Positions 25,588 through 34,499 of a DNA stretch of 58,004 nucleotides are shown here, one piece after another. The first letter of the stretch is position 1, and the number at the start of each line of letters is the position of its first letter. Source of the DNA: Anoxybacillus tengchongensis (lineage in GTDB: Bacteria; Bacillota; Bacilli; Bacillales; Anoxybacillaceae). The notes under the pieces were generated by a model. That model was not told the DNA's origin, did no database searches, and saw nothing but the letters and a program-made list of their open reading frames with translations. The stretch is from contig NZ_JACHES010000013.1 in assembly GCF_014201585.1 (NCBI RefSeq), forward strand, positions 1-58,004, read 5' to 3'. The translations under genes were made by a program, and so were the position numbers.

Positions 25588-26022
25588 TCCAAGAAACGAT
25601 TTTAACATCCATACGTGCTTTTCTAAACTTTGATGAATGCCTAAAAGCATATCACCTGTCGTTTCATCATCAATTTCTCCCGCATAGTTCATGCCATCTT
25701 TTAACTCTTGAATCATCGTTTCAAAATCGCGAACGATTTCTTCCACCATTTCTTCTGCTGTTTCATTTCCTTTTGCTTCATGTACAGAAGCTGCCGCTAA
25801 ATAATCTTTCATCGTCGCTAACGGTTTTCCGCCTAACGCCAACAGACGCTCAGCCAACTCGTCGATATGTAGCGCTGCTTCATTGTATAACTCTTCAAAT
25901 TTTGTGTGCAATGTAAAAAACTGTGGTCCTTTCACATACCAATGATAGTTGTGTAGCTTCACATAAAGCACGTTCCAATTTGCAATTTGTTTATTAACTA
26001 TGTCAATTAATTTCTCTTTCAC
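25585..26022 (-). CDS. dps: Dps-family ferritin-like DNA-protection protein
   Basis: A 145-residue miniferritin forming dodecamers that oxidise and store iron. Ferroxidase residues appear in [10 protein letters not shown] (His about 28) and [11 protein letters not shown] (about 39-49), followed by [11 protein letters not shown] 26022 follows AAGGAGG at 8 nt. A -10-like TACAAT precedes it; no clear PerR box was found. Its position matches ytkB/dps of B. subtilis. Confidence 0.9.
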   Translation of the reverse strand: MKEKLIDIVNKQIANWNVLYVKLHNYHWYVKGPQFFTLHTKFEELYNEAALHIDELAERLLALGGKPLATMKDYLAAASVHEAKGNETAEEMVEEIVRDFETMIQELKDGMNYAGEIDDETTGDMLLGIHQSLEKHVWMLKSFLG

Positions 26023-26114
26023 GCTTATTCCCTCCTTAACTATAAACTTTCCCCTTCTTCATTGTAGCAAACAAAAAAATTTTTGGAAAATGAAACGTAC
26101 TGTATTATTTTATA

Positions 26115-26146
26115 AAAAAGCTCAGGAAAAAATCCTGAACTTTTTA
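26115..26146 (-). terminator. Terminator of luxS
   Basis: Minus strand GTTCAGGA/TCCTGAGC stem followed by TTTTTTATAAAA, directly after the luxS stop. Confidence 0.82.
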
Positions 26147-26617
26147 ACCGAACACTTTTTTCAATTCTTCTTTTGGCTGCGATAGCCAATAGCGCATAAG
26201 CCGTTTGGCTCCTTCTAAATCATGCAATTTCGCTTGACCGCACTCTTTTTCTGTTGCGGCTGGCACTTCTGTAACCATCGATGCCTCGTTCATTGTCGCC
26301 TCAAGCAAGTCAATAATTTCTTCGACTGTTGGTGTACCACTAACAACTAAATAATAACCTGTTTGACATCCCATTGGGGAAATGTCGATAATATCGAAAT
26401 GATCATATTTTTCGGCATGCTTACGAATGTGCACCGCTAACAAATGCTCAAGCGTATGAATGGCTGCTGGCTGCATTGCTTCTTTATTTGGCTGACAAAA
26501 GCGAATATCAAATTTATTCACAACACCGTCACTGCCGACTTGATGGACACCACAATGGCGAACGTACGGTGCCTTGACCGCACAATGGTCCAGCTCAAAG
26601 CTTTCTACTGAAGGCAT
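26144..26617 (-). CDS. luxS: S-ribosylhomocysteine lyase LuxS
   Basis: Cleaves S-ribosylhomocysteine to homocysteine and the AI-2 precursor in the activated methyl cycle. The 157-residue product has the metal site H-T-L-E-H (about 54-58) and Cys in G-C-Q-T-G-Y (about 84) and E-C-G-Q (about 126), all conserved. ATG 26617 follows AAAGAGGTGGG and gives [11 protein letters not shown], the family start; the longer upstream frame is promoter DNA. A -10 TATGAT lies upstream on the minus strand. Confidence 0.95.
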   Translation of the reverse strand: MPSVESFELDHCAVKAPYVRHCGVHQVGSDGVVNKFDIRFCQPNKEAMQPAAIHTLEHLLAVHIRKHAEKYDHFDIIDISPMGCQTGYYLVVSGTPTVEEIIDLLEATMNEASMVTEVPAATEKECGQAKLHDLEGAKRLMRYWLSQPKEELKKVFG

Positions 26618-26746
26618 ATGTCCCACCTCTTTTTTAATTGTTACGTTTTTATCATACACAAAAGTCCGACTTTTTTCATCTTTTTTTGTTGGAATGGATT
26701 TATACATCTATGTTACAATAAGAAAAAATAGGGGGAGGTGTATGAT

Positions 26747-26971
26747 ATGAAGCATATATTCATTTTACTCATTCGCTTTTATCAACGATTTATTTCCCCT
26801 TTAAAACCGCCAACATGCCGCTTTTATCCAACTTGTTCTCATTATGGATTAGAAGCTATTCGTCGCTTCGGTGCGCTTAAAGGAGGCTATTTAACAATAA
26901 AACGCATTTTAAAATGCCATCCGTTTCATCCCGGTGGATTTGATCCTGTACCAGAGAAAGAGGAAAAATAA
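26747..26971 (+). CDS. yidD: Membrane protein insertion efficiency factor YidD
   Basis: A 74-residue YidD-family protein (ytjA in B. subtilis) that assists YidC/Sec-dependent membrane insertion. Family residues are [10 protein letters not shown] (about 10-19), [10 protein letters not shown] (about 24-33) and [13 protein letters not shown]. An amphipathic N-terminal helix is visible. ATG 26747 is chosen because GGGGGAGG lies 8 nt upstream; GTG 26738 overlaps it. Confidence 0.92.
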   Translation: MKHIFILLIRFYQRFISPLKPPTCRFYPTCSHYGLEAIRRFGALKGGYLTIKRILKCHPFHPGGFDPVPEKEEK

Positions 26972-27031
26972 TTGCCCTTTCTCTTCTTTTTCGGTATGAT
27001 AAACGATGTAAATCGTAATAATTACGTTTTA
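26972..27031 (+). promoter_or_regulatory. Zur-controlled promoter of the zinc GTPase gene
   Basis: TTGCCC (26972-26977), 17-bp spacer, TATGAT (26995-27000). The Zur box lies at 27009-27031 as inverted repeat aaatcgtaat-a-attacgtttt, one base short of a perfect palindrome. It covers the start site, so zinc-loaded Zur would block initiation (established mechanism in B. subtilis). Confidence 0.88.
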
Positions 27032-27046
27032 AGAAAGGAGAATAAT

Positions 27047-28231
27047 ATGATGAAAGTTCCTGTCACCGTATTAAGTGGGTATTTAGGCTCTGGGAAAACA
27101 ACGTTGCTTAATCATATTTTAAACAATCGGGAAGGATTAAAAATTGCTGTCATCGTCAATGACATGAGCGAGGTCAATATTGATGCCGAACTCATTCAAC
27201 AAGGTGGCTTTTCACGCACCGAAGAAAAACTTGTACAAATTCAAAACGGCTGTATTTGCTGTACATTGCGGGAAGATTTAATGAAAGAAGTTGAAAAACT
27301 TGTTGATGCAGGAAATATTGATTATATCGTTATCGAATCATCCGGTATTAGCGAACCGATTCCTGTCGCTCAAACGTTTACTTACATTGACGAAGAGTTC
27401 GGGATCGACTTAACGTCAAAATGTCGATTAGATACGATGGTGACTGTCGTAGATGCTAATCGTTTTTGGCATGATTTCGCTTCAGGTGAAACGTTATTGG
27501 ATCGTAAACAAGCGATCGATGAAACGGATACACGCGAAGTCGTTGATCTATTAATTGATCAAATTGAATTTGCGAACGTGCTTATTTTAAATAAAATCGA
27601 TTGTATTTCAAAAGAAGATGCAGACGAATTAGAAACTCTTTTGCGCAAATTAAATCCAGAAGCGAAAATCATTCGGACGACATATGGAAAAGTAGCGCTC
27701 CATGATATTTTAAATACGCGCTTATTTGACTTTGAAAAAGCAAGTCAATCGGCTGGATGGATCAAAGAACTAAATGAAGAACATACACCAGAGACAGAGG
27801 AATATGGCATTTCTTCTTTTGTATATCGCCGCCGTCGACCGTTTCACCCTGAGCGTTTGATGCATTGGCTTGAACATTGGCCTGTGGAAGTCGTTCGTGC
27901 AAAAGGCTTTTTCTGGCTCGCTTCGCGCAACAATATGTGTGGACTTCTTTCGCAAGCTGGACCGTCCATTATGATTCAGGGGGCTGGCGAATGGATTGCG
28001 ACATATCCTCCACATGAACGTGAACGCATTTTGCAAGAAGAGCAAGAATTGCGCGCAAAATGGGACGATACGTATGGTGACCGCATGACGGAACTCGTGT
28101 TTATCGGTATCGATATGGATGAACAAGAAATTTCTTCTTCACTCGATACATGCTTGTTAACGGATGAAGAAATGGACAAAGATTGGTCAACATTTGTCGA
28201 CCCGCTTCCGCCATTTGTTAGTTTTTCATAG
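27047..28231 (+). CDS. zagA: Zinc-responsive COG0523 GTPase (ZagA/YciC type)
   Basis: A 394-residue G3E-family metallochaperone GTPase induced by zinc starvation. Walker A G-S-G-K-T-T (about 14-19), metal motif C-I-C-C-T-L-R (CxCC, about 69-75), Walker B I-E-S-S-G-I-S-E-P and N-K-I-D base specificity motif (about 185). The C-terminal CobW_C domain includes Y-R-R-R-R-P-F-H-P-E-R. Length matches B. subtilis ZagA/YciC. A Zur box overlaps the transcription start. ATG 27047 follows AAAGGAG; ATG 27050 is adjacent. A second Zur box and a znuA-type gene follow. Confidence 0.9.
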   Translation: MMKVPVTVLSGYLGSGKTTLLNHILNNREGLKIAVIVNDMSEVNIDAELIQQGGFSRTEEKLVQIQNGCICCTLREDLMKEVEKLVDAGNIDYIVIESSGISEPIPVAQTFTYIDEEFGIDLTSKCRLDTMVTVVDANRFWHDFASGETLLDRKQAIDETDTREVVDLLIDQIEFANVLILNKIDCISKEDADELETLLRKLNPEAKIIRTTYGKVALHDILNTRLFDFEKASQSAGWIKELNEEHTPETEEYGISSFVYRRRRPFHPERLMHWLEHWPVEVVRAKGFFWLASRNNMCGLLSQAGPSIMIQGAGEWIATYPPHERERILQEEQELRAKWDDTYGDRMTELVFIGIDMDEQEISSSLDTCLLTDEEMDKDWSTFVDPLPPFVSFS

Positions 28232-28260
28232 TTTTCAAATCGTAACGATTACGATATAAT
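28232..28260 (+). promoter_or_regulatory. Zur-controlled promoter of znuA
   Basis: The Zur box lies at 28236-28258 with inverted core AATCGTAA-C-GATTACGAT. It overlaps a TATAAT -10 (28255-28260) and a weak TTTTCA -35 (28232-28237, 17-bp spacer). Initiation near 28267 is inferred. The terminator-like hairpin at 28273-28310 then lies inside the leader. Confidence 0.82.
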
Positions 28261-28272
28261 AAGACGAGAGAA

Positions 28273-28310
28273 AAGGATGTTTTCTGTTTTTCAGAGACAT
28301 CCTTCTTTTT
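28273..28310 (+). terminator. Terminator-like hairpin in the znuA leader
   Basis: aaggatgt (28273-28280) pairs with acatcctt (28297-28304), with an inner ctg/cag extension and ctttttgg after it. It could end zagA transcripts, but the znuA promoter lies upstream of it, so znuA transcripts must cross it too. The znuA ribosome site begins right after. Confidence 0.75.
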
Positions 28311-28325
28311 GGAAGGAGGAAAAAA

Positions 28326-29327
28326 ATGAGGTTGAACATCATTTTATCAATCATTCTTACGATCACACTAACATTATTTGGATGTAATAAACAAGAACAA
28401 CTAGCGCCGTCAACGACCGAGAAAACAAACAACAAACTTATCATTTATACAACTGTATACCCACTTCAAGATTTTGCTCAAAAAATCGGCGGCGAGCACG
28501 TTCAAGTGGAAAGCGTATACCCTCCTGGTGTCGATGTTCACACATATGAACCGACAGCAAAAACGATGCAACAAATCGCAGATGCTGACGCTTTCATTTA
28601 CATCGGTCAAGGTATGGAAGGATTTGTTGAACGCATCGTCAAAACGCTAGAAAATGAGCGAGTCAAGTTCATGGAAGCAACCGCAGGAATGGATTTACTT
28701 CGATCCAATCATACTCATGAAGATGAGCATGCTCACGAAAACGAACATGCGCATGAAGATGAACATGCGCATGAAGATGAACAAAAAGACGAACATGATC
28801 ACGGAAATGTAGATCCTCACATTTGGCTGGATCCGATTTATTCCATTCAAATGGCTGAAACAATTAAACAAACACTAATAGAACTAAAACCTGAGGCGAA
28901 ACAAGATTTTGAACAAAACTTTGCTTCGTTAAAACAGCAGCTTGAACAGCTCGATAGCCAGTTTCAACAATTGATAAAAGACGCGAAAACAAAAGAAATT
29001 CTTGTTGCTCATGCCGCATACGGCTATTGGGAAAAACGATACGGCTTAAAACAAATAAGTGTAACGGGGCTATCACCAACAAACGAACCGTCACAAAAAC
29101 AACTTGCTTCAATCATTCAAACAGCAAAAGAGCATGACATACGCTATATCTTTTTTGAACAAAACGTGACATCCAAAATTGCTGAAGTTGTAAAAAATGA
29201 AATTGGGGCTGATGTGCTTATTCTTCACAACTTAGAAGCTCGTACAAATAATGATATTGCAAACAACAAAGATTACTTTGCAATTATGAATGACAATATA
29301 TCCGCATTAAAAAAAGCACTACAATAA
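28326..29327 (+). CDS. znuA: Zinc ABC transporter substrate-binding lipoprotein (ZnuA/AdcA type)
   Basis: A 333-residue cluster A-I zinc-binding lipoprotein. Signal peptide with lipobox-like L-F-G-C (Cys20). Metal ligands: His in G-V-D-V-H-T-Y-E-P (about 73), His in D-P-H-I-W-L-D-P (about 164), His in V-A-H-A-A-Y-G-Y (about 228) and a late acidic ligand near F-E-Q-N. A His/Glu/Asp-rich loop (about 129-158) contains H-A-H-E-D-E repeats typical of zinc-specific members. AAGGAGG precedes ATG 28326. The permease and ATPase are not in the window, so the rest of the importer lies elsewhere. Zur box upstream. Confidence 0.9.
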   Translation: MRLNIILSIILTITLTLFGCNKQEQLAPSTTEKTNNKLIIYTTVYPLQDFAQKIGGEHVQVESVYPPGVDVHTYEPTAKTMQQIADADAFIYIGQGMEGFVERIVKTLENERVKFMEATAGMDLLRSNHTHEDEHAHENEHAHEDEHAHEDEQKDEHDHGNVDPHIWLDPIYSIQMAETIKQTLIELKPEAKQDFEQNFASLKQQLEQLDSQFQQLIKDAKTKEILVAHAAYGYWEKRYGLKQISVTGLSPTNEPSQKQLASIIQTAKEHDIRYIFFEQNVTSKIAEVVKNEIGADVLILHNLEARTNNDIANNKDYFAIMNDNISALKKALQ

Positions 29328-29357
29328 GCGATCGTAACGGTCGCTTATTTTTTTTTG
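29323..29357 (+). terminator. Terminator of znuA
   Basis: aataagcga (29323-29331) pairs with tcgcttatt (29341-29349), followed by an uninterrupted T-run. It overlaps the znuA stop. Confidence 0.9.
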
Positions 29358-29424
29358 CATATTTTTTCTCTTTTCACATCAAACTATGAAACGACAATGT
29401 ATGGAAAGGAATGAACATTTCGGT

Positions 29425-30753
29425 ATGGATCACGTATTAACAGCAAGAACGCTCTTTGGCACAACGATGGCGTTTCACATTATTTTTGCGACGCTCGGAG
29501 TTGGTATTCCGCTTATGATTTTATTAGCTGAGTTGCTATATCAAAAAACAAAAGACAATGACTATGCACTCATGGCAAATCGTTGGACGAAAGCGCTCGC
29601 CATTTTGCTTGGCGTAGCAATCCCGTCTGGAACGATTGCGGGCGTACAGCTTTCTCTTTTATGGCCAGGGTTTATGGAAGTGATCGGAAAAGTGATGGCA
29701 CTCCCATTTCAAATTGAGATTTATGCGTTTTTCGTTGAAGCGTTGTTTTTATCCATTTACGTATATGCCGCTAACCGCATTTCTCCAACGATGCGCATCG
29801 TGAGCTTGGCGTTTGTTGCCATTGGGGCAGCCGCTTCTGCCATTTTAATTACGAACGTACATGCCTTTGAAGGTACGCCGACAGGCTTTCGGATCGAAAA
29901 TGGACAAATTGTCGACGTCGACCCATGGAAGGCGTTTTTTAATCCGAGCTTCGCAGTTACAGCTACACACGTTGTTTTATCAGCTTATATGACCGGAGCT
30001 TTTACGATTGCTTCCATCGCTGCCTATAAGATGTTGAAAAATAAACATAACGAGCGCATTCAGCTTTTTCATAAAAAAGCACTGATGCTCGGGCTAACAG
30101 TCGGCGGTGTGTTTTCTCTATTAACGGCGATCAACGGACATGAATCAGCGCAACTCCTTCATGAGTATCAACCTGAAAAATTAGCCGCTGCCGAAGGATT
30201 GTTTGAAACACAGTCGCACGCCCCCCTCGTTATCGGTGGTTTTACAGATCGCGAAACACAAACGGTAAAATGGGGCATTGAAATTCCGTGGCTGCTTAGC
30301 TTTTTAGCTGGTAATCGATTCGATACCGTCGTTGTCGGGTTAAATGATTTCCCTGAAGAATGGTGGCCTCCGTTATTCGTCCATACACTTTTTAACGCAA
30401 TGGTCGGGATTGGCATGTTTCTGCTCCTTCTTTCGATCGTCGGATTCATTTGGCATCGAGTAAAAAAACAACACATATTTCCGAACTGGTTTATGTGGAC
30501 GATCGTTACCGCCGGTCCCCTCTCCCTTCTCGGCATTGAATTTGGTTGGATTTTTGCTTGCACAGGCAGGCAACCGTGGGTTATTTATCGCATGATGACA
30601 ACTGCAGAAGCTGTGACTCAATCAACAAATTTAGGAACACTTTTTCTTTTATTTACGTCCATTTACGTATTTTTACTTGTAGCCGTCGTGCTCGTCTTAC
30701 GTTCGTACTTCCGCCGTCATCCGATTGAACAACATTTATCTACACACATGTAG
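29425..30753 (+). CDS. ythA: Cytochrome bd-type oxidase subunit I, YthA type
   Basis: A 442-residue cytochrome bd-family subunit I that oxidises quinol and carries haem. About nine hydrophobic segments occur; near the N-terminus F-H-I-I-F-A-T-L-G-V-G-I-P supplies the first haem-ligand His, and T-G-R-Q-P-W (about 390) is the family signature. The quinol loop is short. ATG 29425 gives M-D-H-V-L-T-A-R-T-L-F, aligning with the B. subtilis YthA N-terminus; ATG 29401 or 29386 would add unconserved residues, and GGAAAGGA is rather far (about 14 nt), so the start is moderately uncertain. It pairs with ythB. Confidence 0.85.
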   Translation: MDHVLTARTLFGTTMAFHIIFATLGVGIPLMILLAELLYQKTKDNDYALMANRWTKALAILLGVAIPSGTIAGVQLSLLWPGFMEVIGKVMALPFQIEIYAFFVEALFLSIYVYAANRISPTMRIVSLAFVAIGAAASAILITNVHAFEGTPTGFRIENGQIVDVDPWKAFFNPSFAVTATHVVLSAYMTGAFTIASIAAYKMLKNKHNERIQLFHKKALMLGLTVGGVFSLLTAINGHESAQLLHEYQPEKLAAAEGLFETQSHAPLVIGGFTDRETQTVKWGIEIPWLLSFLAGNRFDTVVVGLNDFPEEWWPPLFVHTLFNAMVGIGMFLLLLSIVGFIWHRVKKQHIFPNWFMWTIVTAGPLSLLGIEFGWIFACTGRQPWVIYRMMTTAEAVTQSTNLGTLFLLFTSIYVFLLVAVVLVLRSYFRRHPIEQHLSTHM

Positions 30754-30764
30754 AAAGGAGCAAG

Positions 30765-31805
30765 ATGATGACAGATGAATTAATTGCTATTTCGATTTTA
30801 TGGGGATTTATTTTTATTTACGCCGTCATGGCGACGATGGACTTTGGAGCTGGTTTTTGGTCGATGGTATATATGAACCGCCCTCAAACGAAAGCGACGA
30901 AAATTGCCAATCGATATTTGTCGCCGACATGGGAAGTGACAAATGTATTTATCGTCGCGATCGTCGTGGCGCTCGTTAGCTTTTTTCCAGGAGCAACGTT
31001 TATGCTCGGCACGATTTTACTCATTCCTGGAAGCATCATTTTACTTTTGCTCACTATTCGCAGTGCGTTTCTCGTTTTTTCACACGTTGCTCCTAAGTAT
31101 GAAAAAGTGCTCGTTTACATTTCTGGTATAAGCGGTTTGCTTATTCCAGCCTTTTTAATTAGCGTCTTACCCATTACACATGGATCTTTCGTTGAAACGG
31201 TTAATAGCGTCAGTCACCTTCGTCTAGACCGTCTATTTACAAGCCCACACGAATATGCATTCATTGCCTTTGCTATAACAAGCACACTTTTTCTTTCTTC
31301 ACTTTTATTGGCGGATTACTCGAACGAAGCAAATGAAACCGAAGCCTATGCAATTTATCGTCGCGATGCGCTCATTATCGGGCCATTTGCTCTCCTCTCT
31401 TCAATTTTAATTATGATCACGATGCGAAGCGAAGCGCGTTGGTTGTATGATGGGATGATTGCGTATTGGCCATGGCTTGCCGCTTCTGTCGCACTATTTC
31501 TCGCGGCTGGTTTAGCTCTTTTTCTTCCTTCATGGAAAAAGAAAAACGGACGTGGAATGCCCCGCCTTGCAGTTGTAGCAATTGTATTACAATATTTTTG
31601 TGCAAGTTACGCATATGGAAAAGCTCATTTACCATACATGATTTATCCAGATATAACAATCGAGTCTGGATTTACACATCCGAATACGTTTCGCGCCCTT
31701 TTCGTGACGTATATTGTCGGCTTTGCAATTTTATTTCCAGGTTTCATTTATTTTTGGCGACTGTTTATGAAAGATCGGCGCTACTTAGCAAATGATGAAA
31801 AATAA
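30765..31805 (+). CDS. ythB: Cytochrome bd-type oxidase subunit II, YthB type
   Basis: A 346-residue membrane protein, partner of YthA. Eight or nine hydrophobic segments are visible, with the subunit II N-terminal pattern W-G-F-I-F-I-Y-A-V-M-A-T-M-D-F-G-A-G-F-W (residues 11-30). AAAGGAG lies 4 nt before ATG 30765 and 7 nt before ATG 30768; the latter may be the true start. The gene follows ythA by 11 nt. No clear terminator follows. Confidence 0.85.
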   Translation: MMTDELIAISILWGFIFIYAVMATMDFGAGFWSMVYMNRPQTKATKIANRYLSPTWEVTNVFIVAIVVALVSFFPGATFMLGTILLIPGSIILLLLTIRSAFLVFSHVAPKYEKVLVYISGISGLLIPAFLISVLPITHGSFVETVNSVSHLRLDRLFTSPHEYAFIAFAITSTLFLSSLLLADYSNEANETEAYAIYRRDALIIGPFALLSSILIMITMRSEARWLYDGMIAYWPWLAASVALFLAAGLALFLPSWKKKNGRGMPRLAVVAIVLQYFCASYAYGKAHLPYMIYPDITIESGFTHPNTFRALFVTYIVGFAILFPGFIYFWRLFMKDRRYLANDEK

Positions 31806-31897
31806 TGATTGCAAATGTTGAAATTTTTCGTTATAGTTTTAAACGTAAACCTTTTTTATACAATATATTGTGATAAAAAAACAAAAAGTAACTATAT

Positions 31898-32190
31898 ATT
31901 GAAACCAGCAAGTGAAGGTGTCCCAATGGACTTAATAGGGAATCTGGTGCGAATCCAGAGCTGTCCCCGCAACTGTGTGCGCAGACGAAATGGAAACAAC
32001 ACCACTGTATACGTCAGCTGTTTGTGGCACGTATATGGGAAGGAATCCAAAGTAGGAAGAAGCGCAAGTCAGGAGACCTGCCTTCCTTGTATCGTTTCAT
32101 ATTCTTCGGGGATTGAGAAGATGAAACGATGGTGAAAGCACGCCTTTTTCCATCGTTTCATCCGCTCAACTAGGGCGGATTTTTATTTTT
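31898..32190 (+). promoter_or_regulatory. Cobalamin riboswitch with three-way expression platform
   Basis: Core elements: AAGGTGTCCC (about 31914), GAATCTGGTGCGAATCCAGA then GCTGTCCCCGCAACTG, and the B12 box AGCGCAAGTCAGGAGACCTG (32061-32080). The platform contains segment A (atcgtttcat, 32091-32100), B (atgaaacgat, 32121-32130) and C (a second atcgtttcat, 32152-32161). A can pair with B, or B with C (13 bp, 32120-32132 with 32150-32162). C overlaps the 5' arm of terminator stem 32160-32167/32173-32180, which is followed by a T-rich tail. So B:C acts as antiterminator and A:B frees the terminator. B12 is expected to repress. Confidence 0.92.
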
Positions 32191-32208
32191 TAGGGGAAGG
32201 GATGTTGG

Positions 32209-34488
32209 ATGATGCACATAAAAGAGCAGCAGGAAGTAAATGAAGAGACGATTCGAACTTTGTTATTTCATATTTTCAAAGACTTTCCACACTTATCAAG
32301 CGAGCGATACGTTGAACGTACCGTACGCTCGCTTGTCCACACGCGAAATTACAACGACATAATAAATAAACTTATTTTAAATGCGCTTGACGAAATTACC
32401 GTGGAGCAACCTGATTGGACGTTTGTTGCAGCACGTCTTTATTTACAACAATTATACAATGAAGCTGCTATAAATCGCGGCTACGATCGATTCGAAACAT
32501 ATGGCTACTTTTATGAGTTGCAAACACAGCTCGTCGATCTCGGCATTTACGATCCTTTTGTACTTGAACGGTATACGAAAGAGGAACTACAAGAAGCAGG
32601 GACATGGATCGATCCGAAAAAAGACGAGCAATTTACATACATCGGGTTAAAAACACTTGTTGATCGTTATTTAGCAAAAGGTTATAGCGGTGAAATTTAC
32701 GAACTGCCTCAAGAGCGTTTTTTAACCATCGCGTTAACATTAATGGCACATGAACAGCCAACGAAACGAATGGCGCTCGCTAAAGAAGCGTATTGGGCAT
32801 TATCCAATCAATATATGACGGTGGCTACACCAACATACGCAAACGCAGGAAAATCATACGGACAGTTATCCAGTTGTTTTATTGATACGGTAGATGACAG
32901 TTTAATCGGTATTTATGAATCGAATACAGACATCGCTCGTTTATCTAAAGGCGGTGGCGGAATTGGTGTATATTTAGGAAAAATTCGCGCGCGTAACTCG
33001 GATATTAAAGGTTTTAAAGGGGTATCGTCTGGCGTCATTCCATGGATGCGCCAATTAAACAATACGGCTGTATCGGTGGACCAACTTGGTACACGTCAAG
33101 GGTCTATCGCTGTATATTTAGACGTTTGGCATAAAGATATTTTCTCTTTTTTAGATGCCAAATTAAACAACGGGGATGAACGTCAAAAATGCCACGACTT
33201 ATTTTATGGCGTCTGCATTCCTGACTTATTTATGGAACAAGTCGAAAAACGCGGGGATTGGTATTTATTTGATCCACACGAAGTGAAAATGGTGATGGGT
33301 TGGAAAGATAAAAATGGCAATCCGTTAGGTCTTGAAGATTTTTACGATGAACAAAGAGGACGTGGTTCCTTCCGCGAAAAATATGAGGAGTGCGTCAATC
33401 ATCCACAATTAACGAAAGAGCGCGTTCCTGCGATTGAAGTGATGAAACGAATTATGAAATCTCAATTAGAGACAGGAACACCTTATATGTTTTATCGCGA
33501 TGAAGCGAACCGAATGAATCCAAACAAACATGCAGGCATGATTTATTCGAGCAATTTATGTACAGAAATTATGCAAAATATGAGTCCAACAACCGTCACA
33601 AAAGAATATACACAAGATGGCGAAATTATTATCCATAAAAAACCTGGCGATTTTGTTGTCTGCAACTTATCTAGTATTCATCTTGCTCGCGCGGTTCAAG
33701 ACGGTGTACTCGAACGACTCATTCCGATTCAAGTGCGCATGTTAGATAACGTGATCGACTTAAACGAACATCGAATTGAAGTGTTGCAAGCGGTGATGAC
33801 AAATAAAAAATATCGCGCCATCGGTTTAGGGGCGTTTTCTTGGCATCATTTATTAGCGTTAAAAGGGATCAAATGGAATAGCGAAGAAAGTGTTCATCTT
33901 GCGGATCAATTGTTTGAAAAAATCGCTTATTTAACGATTCAAGCAAGCATGGAATTGGCAAAAGAAAAAGGAGCCTATCCAGCTTTTGAGGGATCTGATT
34001 GGCATACAGGAACATATTTTGAGCTTCGCGGTTATCATTCGCATGATGATTTAGACTGGGATGGTTTAAAACAACAAGTGATGAAGCATGGTATTCGTAA
34101 CGGTTATTTAATGGCTCCTGCGCCAAATGCTTCGACTTCCGTTTTAGCCAATGGAACAGCGTCATGCGACCCTGTATTCAATCGTTTATATTTTGAGGAA
34201 AAGAAAAATTACAAGATTCCTGTGACTGTACCAGATTTAAATGCAAAAACATTTTGGTTTTACGAAAATGCCTATGAAGTCGATCAAAAAATGAGCATTC
34301 GTCAGAACGCAGCAAGACAAAAACATGTCGATCAGTCTTTAAGCTTTAATCTTTATGTCTATAACACCATTAAAGCAAAAGATTTGTTAGATTTGCACTT
34401 AACGGCATGGAAAGAGCGTTTAAAATCAACGTATTACGTTCGCAGTACCGCCGTAACAATTGAAGAATGCGACGTTTGCTCATCGTAG
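32209..34488 (+). CDS. nrdA: Class I ribonucleotide reductase, large (alpha) subunit
   Basis: A 759-residue catalytic subunit reducing ribonucleotides. Active-site residues are readable: Cys in L-S-S-C-F-I-D (about 223), N-L-C-T-E-I with Asn, Cys and Glu (about 448-452), the second redox Cys in V-C-N-L-S-S (about 485), radical-path tyrosines in S-T-Y-Y-V-R-S (about 740) and C-terminal reducing pair C754/C757. No canonical full ATP-cone is obvious at the N-terminus, and allosteric class is uncertain. It resembles class Ia more than B. subtilis NrdE. GGAAGGG precedes ATG 32209. A cobalamin riboswitch controls it although the enzyme needs no B12. Confidence 0.9.
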   Translation: MMHIKEQQEVNEETIRTLLFHIFKDFPHLSSERYVERTVRSLVHTRNYNDIINKLILNALDEITVEQPDWTFVAARLYLQQLYNEAAINRGYDRFETYGYFYELQTQLVDLGIYDPFVLERYTKEELQEAGTWIDPKKDEQFTYIGLKTLVDRYLAKGYSGEIYELPQERFLTIALTLMAHEQPTKRMALAKEAYWALSNQYMTVATPTYANAGKSYGQLSSCFIDTVDDSLIGIYESNTDIARLSKGGGGIGVYLGKIRARNSDIKGFKGVSSGVIPWMRQLNNTAVSVDQLGTRQGSIAVYLDVWHKDIFSFLDAKLNNGDERQKCHDLFYGVCIPDLFMEQVEKRGDWYLFDPHEVKMVMGWKDKNGNPLGLEDFYDEQRGRGSFREKYEECVNHPQLTKERVPAIEVMKRIMKSQLETGTPYMFYRDEANRMNPNKHAGMIYSSNLCTEIMQNMSPTTVTKEYTQDGEIIIHKKPGDFVVCNLSSIHLARAVQDGVLERLIPIQVRMLDNVIDLNEHRIEVLQAVMTNKKYRAIGLGAFSWHHLLALKGIKWNSEESVHLADQLFEKIAYLTIQASMELAKEKGAYPAFEGSDWHTGTYFELRGYHSHDDLDWDGLKQQVMKHGIRNGYLMAPAPNASTSVLANGTASCDPVFNRLYFEEKKNYKIPVTVPDLNAKTFWFYENAYEVDQKMSIRQNAARQKHVDQSLSFNLYVYNTIKAKDLLDLHLTAWKERLKSTYYVRSTAVTIEECDVCSS

Positions 34489-34499
34489 GGGGAAAAATT

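Noticed and set aside
28710-28800. Short tandem repeats that might resemble a CRISPR-like or satellite array
   Set aside because: They are in-frame codons for the His/Glu/Asp-rich zinc-binding loop of ZnuA; no spacers.
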